A program made the position numbers and the translations under genes. Under the pieces are notes generated by a model. The model did not search any database and had not been told where the DNA came from. It saw only the letters and a program-made list of their open reading frames with translations. A DNA stretch of 64,000 nucleotides from Bacteroidota bacterium (GTDB lineage: Bacteria; Bacteroidota; Bacteroidia; Chitinophagales; Chitinophagaceae), in the NCBI GenBank assembly GCA_018267915.1, contig JAFDXN010000010.1:147713-211712 (forward strand), read 5' to 3'. Below, piece by piece: positions 59,323-64,000 of this stretch. Within the stretch, counting starts at the first letter, position 1. Each line of letters opens with the position of its first letter.

Positions 59323-60306
59323 ATGGAAGCTAATTCGAATAATGGTGTTATTACCCGCAAGCCACAAGTGCTGCGGGTAATTAACATTAAAACGCCCGAA
59401 ATTTTGAAGATCGCCAGGTTAAAGCGGTCATACAGGCACATTAAAGCTGAGAATGTTTTCAGGCGGGTACTTTTCATCATGGCTGTGCTGATGCTTGTCA
59501 TTGTATTGGGCATCGCGTTGACCTTGTGTGTAGAGTCTGTCCCGTCAATAAAAGCGCTCGGAGTAAGTTACCTGTGGGGCAAGGTTTGGGATCCTGTAGC
59601 CAATATTTACGGCGCCTTCCCATTCCTTCTCGGCACCTTGCTCACTTCTTTCCTTGCTTTAATTATCTCTATACCTTTTTCTTTTGGCATCGCAATTTTC
59701 CTTGGTGAGTATTATCCCAAGGGATGGTTCTCCAATTTTATTAAGAACACAGTCGAGTTGATTGCTGCAGTGCCCTCGGTGATCTATGGCTTTTGGGGAC
59801 TTTTTGTTCTCGTTCCCATCGTTCGCGCTTTCGAGAGCAAGATCGGCGTAACACCTTACGGCATAGGCATTTTCTCTTCATCACTCATCTTATCTATTAT
59901 GATCATCCCCTACGCCGCCTCCATGGGTAGGGAAATGATACGTATGGTACCTTCACCCCTCAAGGAAGGAGCTTATTCGCTTGGTGCCACGAGGTATGAA
60001 GTGATCAGGAGTATTGTACTACCCTATACTAAGTCCGGGCTTTTCGCAGGTGTTCTGTTATCTCTTGGCCGCGCGCTCGGTGAAACTATGGCCGTTACCA
60101 TGGTCATAGGCAATACCAGCCTGATACCCAAGAGCATCTTTGCACCAGGCAACACAATGGCCAGCGTGATCGCAAACGAATTCACGGAAGCGGACAGGAC
60201 GGTTTACCTCTCGGCACTTATAGAATTAGGCCTGGTACTTTTCCTGGTTACCGTAGTTATTAATATGATAGGCAAACGGATCATTAAGCGCTTTACGCAC
60301 GAATAG
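59323..60306 (+). CDS. pstC: Phosphate ABC transporter permease PstC
   Basis: A 327-residue permease with six TM segments and an N-terminal cytoplasmic extension of about 45 residues (NNGVITRKPQVLRVINIK and RLKRSYRHIKAENVFRR). ABC-permease EAA-type loop: REMIRMVPSPLKEGAYSLGATRYEVIRSIVLPYTKSG and GRALGETMAVTMVIGN. The frame is open from ATG 59278 inside pstS, but 59323 is preferred. pstA follows after 2 nt. Confidence 0.93.
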   Translation: MEANSNNGVITRKPQVLRVINIKTPEILKIARLKRSYRHIKAENVFRRVLFIMAVLMLVIVLGIALTLCVESVPSIKALGVSYLWGKVWDPVANIYGAFPFLLGTLLTSFLALIISIPFSFGIAIFLGEYYPKGWFSNFIKNTVELIAAVPSVIYGFWGLFVLVPIVRAFESKIGVTPYGIGIFSSSLILSIMIIPYAASMGREMIRMVPSPLKEGAYSLGATRYEVIRSIVLPYTKSGLFAGVLLSLGRALGETMAVTMVIGNTSLIPKSIFAPGNTMASVIANEFTEADRTVYLSALIELGLVLFLVTVVINMIGKRIIKRFTHE

Positions 60307-60308
60307 AT

Positions 60309-61154
60309 ATGAGTGTACACATAAAATACAGGATTGGGAAAAGTACAGCCTTTAAAGGTTTAGTGATCTTTTTCGCAGGCGTTAGTATATTGCCTCTACT
60401 TGCTATTCTTTTTTACATCATCAGGGAAGGCATTACCAAGATCAACTGGCATTTCCTTACGAACATCCCCAAACCCGTTGGCGAAACAGGCGGCGGCATC
60501 GCAAATGCTTTGCTTGGCAGCCTGCTTATTGTAGCCGTAGCGTCAGTTATCGCAATACCTATCGGCATTCTTTGCGGTATATACCTGAGCGAAAACAAAA
60601 CCAGCAAACTGGCCTACTGGAGCCGCCTGGCAGTGGACATACTGCAGGGTATACCTTCGATCGTTATAGGGATAGTTATTTACTTCTGGATGGTAAAACC
60701 ATTTGGAGGTTTTTCCGCATTCTCCGGCAGCATAGCGCTCGCCATCATGATGCTCCCCATCCTCGTACGCTCAACCGAGGAAACACTTAAAATGTTGCCG
60801 CAGTCGCTTAAAGAAGCGGCACTCGCGCTTGGCATGCCTTATCACAGGGTGATGCTAAAAGTGATCCTCCCCTGCGGCATTAGCGGCATCCTGTCGGGCA
60901 TCATGTTGTCCATAGCCAGGATAGCAGGCGAAACCGCGCCGCTTTTATTCACCGCCTTCGGCAATCCTTTTTTGACTTCAAATATCTTCAAACCAATGCA
61001 GAGCCTCCCTTTGCTCATCTTCAACTATGCCACCAGTCCTTACGACGACTGGCATAACCTGGCCTGGGGCGCCTCACTGGTATTGCTATTGTGGGTTTTG
61101 CTGTTGAATATCATTACAAAAATTACGACCAGGAGATGGAACATACAATTGTAA
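60309..61154 (+). CDS. pstA: Phosphate ABC transporter permease PstA
   Basis: A 281-residue permease, six TM segments, with [35 protein letters not shown] and the EAA loop [34 protein letters not shown], then [20 protein letters not shown] as in PstA. Pairs with PstC. Overlaps pstB by 19 nt, implying coupled translation. Confidence 0.93.
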   Translation: MSVHIKYRIGKSTAFKGLVIFFAGVSILPLLAILFYIIREGITKINWHFLTNIPKPVGETGGGIANALLGSLLIVAVASVIAIPIGILCGIYLSENKTSKLAYWSRLAVDILQGIPSIVIGIVIYFWMVKPFGGFSAFSGSIALAIMMLPILVRSTEETLKMLPQSLKEAALALGMPYHRVMLKVILPCGISGILSGIMLSIARIAGETAPLLFTAFGNPFLTSNIFKPMQSLPLLIFNYATSPYDDWHNLAWGASLVLLLWVLLLNIITKITTRRWNIQL

Positions 61155-61894
61155 GCACCAGGGACTTTAACGCATACTTCGGCGACAACCACGTAGTAAA
61201 GAATGTAAATATAGAGATACCCCACAATAACGTAGTGGCCGTAATGGGCCCCTCCGGTTGTGGCAAAACTACCTTCCTTCGTTGCATCAACCGGATGCAT
61301 GAGCTCATACCCGCTGCCACCTGCAGTGGCACAATGATGCTGCACAAGGAGAATGTATACGAGATGCACCCGATACTTGTGCGCCTTAAGATCGGCATGG
61401 TATTCCAGCGGCCGAACCCCTTCCCCAACCTCAGCATTTACGATAACGTTATTGCCGGCTATAAGCTAAATGGCATAAAATTGTCGAAGGCCGAGAAAGA
61501 TAAGATCGTTGAAACATCGCTCACCCGCGCAGCACTGTGGAACGAAGTGAAAGACTCCCTCCACAAAAAAGGCACTTTTCTTTCGGGCGGGCAGCAGCAG
61601 CGTCTCTGCATAGCGCGTGCCGTCGCTATGGAGCCGGAGGTGCTGCTGCTTGATGAGCCAACATCCGCTCTTGACCCGATCTCTACCTCGAGCATAGAAG
61701 AGCTTTTGCATGAGCTCAAAAAGAGTTATACCTTGATCATTGTGACCCATAATATGCAGCAGGCAGCAAGGGTAAGCGATAAAACTGCCTTTTTCTATAT
61801 GGGCGAACTGGTTGAGTACGACGATACAAAGCAAATGTTCACCAACCCGAGGGATACCCGCACGCAAAATTATATCACCGGACGCTTTAGTTAG
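61136..61894 (+). CDS. pstB: Phosphate ABC transporter ATPase PstB
   Basis: A 252-residue ABC ATPase: Walker A GPSGCGKT (38-45), [19 protein letters not shown] and [17 protein letters not shown] (PstB-specific), signature [16 protein letters not shown], Walker [14 protein letters not shown] and the switch His in [13 protein letters not shown]. One of the rare genes here with a clear Shine-Dalgarno (AGGAG) abutting its ATG at 61136, within the pstA 3' end. Confidence 0.96.
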   Translation: MEHTIVSTRDFNAYFGDNHVVKNVNIEIPHNNVVAVMGPSGCGKTTFLRCINRMHELIPAATCSGTMMLHKENVYEMHPILVRLKIGMVFQRPNPFPNLSIYDNVIAGYKLNGIKLSKAEKDKIVETSLTRAALWNEVKDSLHKKGTFLSGGQQQRLCIARAVAMEPEVLLLDEPTSALDPISTSSIEELLHELKKSYTLIIVTHNMQQAARVSDKTAFFYMGELVEYDDTKQMFTNPRDTRTQNYITGRFS

Positions 61895-61915
61895 AAGCCA
61901 TAAAACATTTGATAA

Positions 61916-62578
61916 ATGACACAGTTAGAAACAGAACTGGAATCAGTCAAAACCGAATTGGTCAGCATGTGGATACTCGTTCAGTCCCAGCTAAACAAAG
62001 CACGGGAAGCTATGCTGCATTTCGACAAAGACCTGGCGCGTGAGGTAATTCAAAAAGAAAAACGCGTCAACGCCTTCGAGTTGAAGATCGACCGTGACTG
62101 CGAAAATATCTTCGCGCTTTACTGCCCCGTAGCCATTGATCTTCGTTTCCTCTTGGCTGTACTCAAGATCAATAACAACCTCGAGCGTATTGGCGATATT
62201 GCCGAAGGTATTTGTAAGTACATCATCGATTCCCCGGTTAATTTCGATCACGAACTGATGGATTCTGCACACCTCCTCACTATGTACAACGATGCAATTA
62301 ACATTCTGATGGATACACGGGTAGCTTTTGAAAGGGAAGATACCATACTGGCACGTAGTATATTCAAACGCGATGAAGCACTGGACATCATCAACAGGAA
62401 CGCTAACGAGAATATCGCTTCCTACATCAAGAAAAATATGGACAGCATGGCCGAAGCGCTTTACGTCCTTTCAATCATCCGGAAGCTCGAGCGTGTTGGA
62501 GACCAGGCCAAGAACATAGCCGAAGAGATCATTTTCTTCGTAGAGGCCAAGGTATTGAAACACCAGGGAAACGGATAA
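61916..62578 (+). CDS. phoU: Phosphate signalling regulator PhoU
   Basis: A 220-residue protein of two three-helix bundles, each with the metal-binding E/DxxxD pattern (FELKIDRDCENIFALYCPVAIDLRFLLAVLKINNNLERIGDIAEGI; second half ERVGDQAKNIAEEIIF). PhoU connects the Pst transporter to PhoR and represses the Pho response when phosphate is plentiful. Last gene of the operon, closed by a terminator. phoB/phoR are not in the window. Confidence 0.94.
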   Translation: MTQLETELESVKTELVSMWILVQSQLNKAREAMLHFDKDLAREVIQKEKRVNAFELKIDRDCENIFALYCPVAIDLRFLLAVLKINNNLERIGDIAEGICKYIIDSPVNFDHELMDSAHLLTMYNDAINILMDTRVAFEREDTILARSIFKRDEALDIINRNANENIASYIKKNMDSMAEALYVLSIIRKLERVGDQAKNIAEEIIFFVEAKVLKHQGNG

Positions 62579-62597
62579 CATTTTTATCAGTATACAC

Positions 62598-62623
62598 GGC
62601 CCGGTTAAACACCGGGCCTTTTT
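62598..62623 (+). terminator. Intrinsic terminator of the pst operon
   Basis: Stem GGCCCGGT / ACCGGGCC with loop TAAAC, followed by TTTTT. Confidence 0.9.
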
Positions 62624-62650
62624 GTTTTATAGCCAATTGCCATTATCAGC

Positions 62651-62658
62651 TACATTTG
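62651..62658 (+). promoter_or_regulatory. -7 box TACATTTG for the aminotransferase
   Basis: Exact TAnnTTTG followed by C, 4 nt before the ATG at 62663; the transcript would be leaderless or nearly so. Confidence 0.5.
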
Positions 62659-62662
62659 CTGC

Positions 62663-63835
62663 ATGAACGAAAGGCAGCTCTTTCAGCAACATCTTGCCCA
62701 GACATCCGCCGAGCCTATCGGGCTCAGCATAAGTTCAGCCAGCGGCAACTATTTGTATGGAACGGACGGAAAAAAATACCTCGACCTCATAGGTGGCATC
62801 AGCGTCTGCAATATCGGCCACCGGCACCCCGCAGTTGTGGAGGCTATTAAAAAACAGGCCGATGCCTACCTGCACGTAATGGTTTACGGTGAACTGGTAC
62901 AAAGTCCGCAGGTGCAATACGCCGGCTTGTTAACACAACACTTACCTCCATCACTCAATTGCGTTTACTTCACCAATTCGGGTGCCGAAGCTACCGAAGG
63001 TGCTATTAAACTCGCGCGACGCGCCACCGGCCGGCCCAATATCATCAGCTGCCGTAAAAGCTACCATGGCTCCACCACAGGTGCACTCAGCCTTATGGGC
63101 GACGAGTATTGGCGCAACGCCTTTCGTCCCCTTATCCCAGGCATAAAACGCTTCGACTATAACAGCCCCGAACTGATCGCAGCCATCGATGAAGATACAG
63201 CCTGCGTTGTCATCGAAACCATCCAGGCCGAAGCGGGAGTAATAGAACCGCATATCGAATGGCTGCAGCAGCTTCGCCAACGGTGCAACGATACCGGTAC
63301 CCTGCTGGCTATGGACGAGATACAATGCGCCTTCGGCCGCACAGGCAAGCTTTGGGGATTTGAACACTATGGAGTTGTACCCGATATTGTTCTGCTCGGC
63401 AAAGCCCTTGGTGGCGGCATGCCGCTGGGTGCATTTATAGCCCCTCAGCAGCTCATGCAGCAGCTTTCGCACGATCCCGTTCTTGGTCACATCACCACGT
63501 TTGGTGGGCACCCGGTTTGCTGCGCTGCGGGAATGGCGGCCATGCAGGCATTGTTGAATGAAGAGTTAATCACTTCTGTGCCCACTAAAGAGGCGCAATT
63601 CCGTTCGCTGCTTCTACATCCCGAAATAAAAGAAGTCCGCAGCAAAGGCCTTCTTATCGCTATTGAGCTTGACTCACCCGAACATGTGCTGCACACGCTA
63701 AAAGGCTGCCTCGAAAAAGGATTGTTTTCAGATTGGTTTCTGTTCGCCCCAAATTGCATCCGCGTCGCCCCTCCGCTCACCATCACAGAAGCAGAGATAA
63801 GTACGGCCTGCGATATCCTCAAATCTTGTTTATAA
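62663..63835 (+). CDS. Class III aminotransferase (acetylornithine aminotransferase-like)
   Basis: A 390-residue PLP enzyme: DLIGGISVCNIGHRHPAVVEAI, VYFTNSGAEATEGAIKLARRATGR, KSYHGSTTGALSLMG, LLAMDEIQCAFGRTGKLWGFEHYGVVPDIVLLGKALGGGMPLGAFI with the PLP lysine near residue 246, and THFGGHPVCCAAGMAA-like FGGHPVCCAAGMAA. Substrate is likely an omega-amino acid; ArgD-like versus other omega-aminotransferase cannot be decided without the arginine genes, which are not here. Confidence 0.88.
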   Translation: MNERQLFQQHLAQTSAEPIGLSISSASGNYLYGTDGKKYLDLIGGISVCNIGHRHPAVVEAIKKQADAYLHVMVYGELVQSPQVQYAGLLTQHLPPSLNCVYFTNSGAEATEGAIKLARRATGRPNIISCRKSYHGSTTGALSLMGDEYWRNAFRPLIPGIKRFDYNSPELIAAIDEDTACVVIETIQAEAGVIEPHIEWLQQLRQRCNDTGTLLAMDEIQCAFGRTGKLWGFEHYGVVPDIVLLGKALGGGMPLGAFIAPQQLMQQLSHDPVLGHITTFGGHPVCCAAGMAAMQALLNEELITSVPTKEAQFRSLLLHPEIKEVRSKGLLIAIELDSPEHVLHTLKGCLEKGLFSDWFLFAPNCIRVAPPLTITEAEISTACDILKSCL

Positions 63836-63837
63836 AA

Positions 63838-63866
63838 AACTGTCCCGCCGTTTGGCGGGACAGTTT
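63838..63866. terminator. Bidirectional intrinsic terminator
   Basis: 13-bp stem AAACTGTCCCGCC / GGCGGGACAGTTT with loop GTTT, followed by AAAA, between the convergent aminotransferase and the minus-strand T9SS gene. Confidence 0.9.
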
Positions 63867-63894
63867 AAAAACCTCTTTTATTGTATAAACATTA

Positions 63895-64000
63895 TTACTT
63901 GATAACTGAAAGCTTCAGCGGGCGAACGGTATTGCCAGTTTTAACAGCTACGAAGAAAACGCCGGCATTAAGTGAGCTAAGGTCCACATTCAGATAATGT
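63895..64000 (-). CDS. 3' end of a T9SS-sorted protein (truncated by window edge)
   Basis: The minus-strand frame ends at TAA 63895-63897 and reads YLNVDLSSLNAGVFFVAVKT, then GNTVRPLKLSVIK: the end of a type A T9SS sorting domain (conserved GxY/F-F-V/Y-V then a final K/R-x-V-K). The start lies beyond the window, so the protein identity is unknown. Confidence 0.8.
   Translation of the reverse strand, partial: HYLNVDLSSLNAGVFFVAVKTGNTVRPLKLSVIK

Overview
The window is a stretch of ordinary chromosome from a member of the Bacteroidota, most likely Chitinophagaceae/Chitinophagales. The evidence is: at least five secreted proteins ending in a type IX secretion (T9SS) C-terminal sorting domain; a gliding-motility GldC; a GWxTD-domain protein; LytTR/LytS-type signalling with Reg_prop propellers; a repeated -7 promoter box of the form TAnnTTTG; few Shine-Dalgarno sequences; and a murein/DAP gene set typical of the phylum. 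No rRNA, tRNA, CRISPR array, transposase or prophage was recognised. Coding density is high and no gap above about 360 bases is empty.

Layout. 1-1.5 kb: end of an unknown gene, a secreted SUOX-like protein, a small membrane protein, intergenic repeats and a very small lipoprotein on the minus strand. 1.5-8.1 kb: housekeeping genes (mpl, DnaQ-like exonuclease, polyprenol-phosphate mannosyltransferase, WbqC-like, GWxTD protein, dapF, recR). 8.2-10.7 kb: two tandem paralogous T9SS-exported proteins, each followed by an intrinsic terminator. 10.7-18.7 kb: MazG-like, MoxR ATPase, DUF1569, GT39 mannosyltransferase-like, bifunctional PaaZ, a tiny two-TM protein, an Asp-box T9SS protein and a crotonase. 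18.7-27.6 kb: an exopolysaccharide/O-antigen cluster (WecG/TagA, two GT2, two O-antigen ligase/polymerase-like proteins, GT4, flippase, initiating sugar transferase). 27.7-33.9 kb: universal stress protein, a YtxH/holin-like/unknown trio, nadD, feoA, ybeY, RluA-family, gldC, yqeY, cvpA and a PabA/TrpG-like amidotransferase. 34.1-36.2 kb: a repeat-built T9SS adhesin. 36.2-41.5 kb: dinB, birA, rsfS, ftsH and a LUD protein. 41.7-45.8 kb: a LytTR response regulator, a decayed kinase 3' remnant and a complete LytS-like propeller kinase. 45.9-56.8 kb: truncated globin, adenine deaminase, aminotransferase, a run of stress/DNA-repair-like genes (DUF892 with a lysine-rich tail, Fpg/Nei-like glycosylase, DUF72, a lysine-tailed unknown, DUF421), two DUF1573 paralogs, tsaC-like, CCA-transferase and macro-domain protein. 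56.9-62.6 kb: a phosphate-uptake operon, porin-pstS-pstC-pstA-pstB-phoU. 62.7-64 kb: class III aminotransferase and the 3' end of another T9SS protein.

No dramatic new system such as a defence island, biosynthetic cluster or mobile element is evident. The observations most worth a second look are: the kinase-tail pseudogene wedged between a live kinase and its regulator; a set of genes whose predicted -7 box lies only 4-7 nt from the start codon (possible leaderless mRNAs); a terminator-like hairpin directly before the initiating sugar transferase; lysine-tailed proteins beside a glycosylase-like gene; a porin heading the pst operon; and two genes of 47 and 53 codons that are easily missed.
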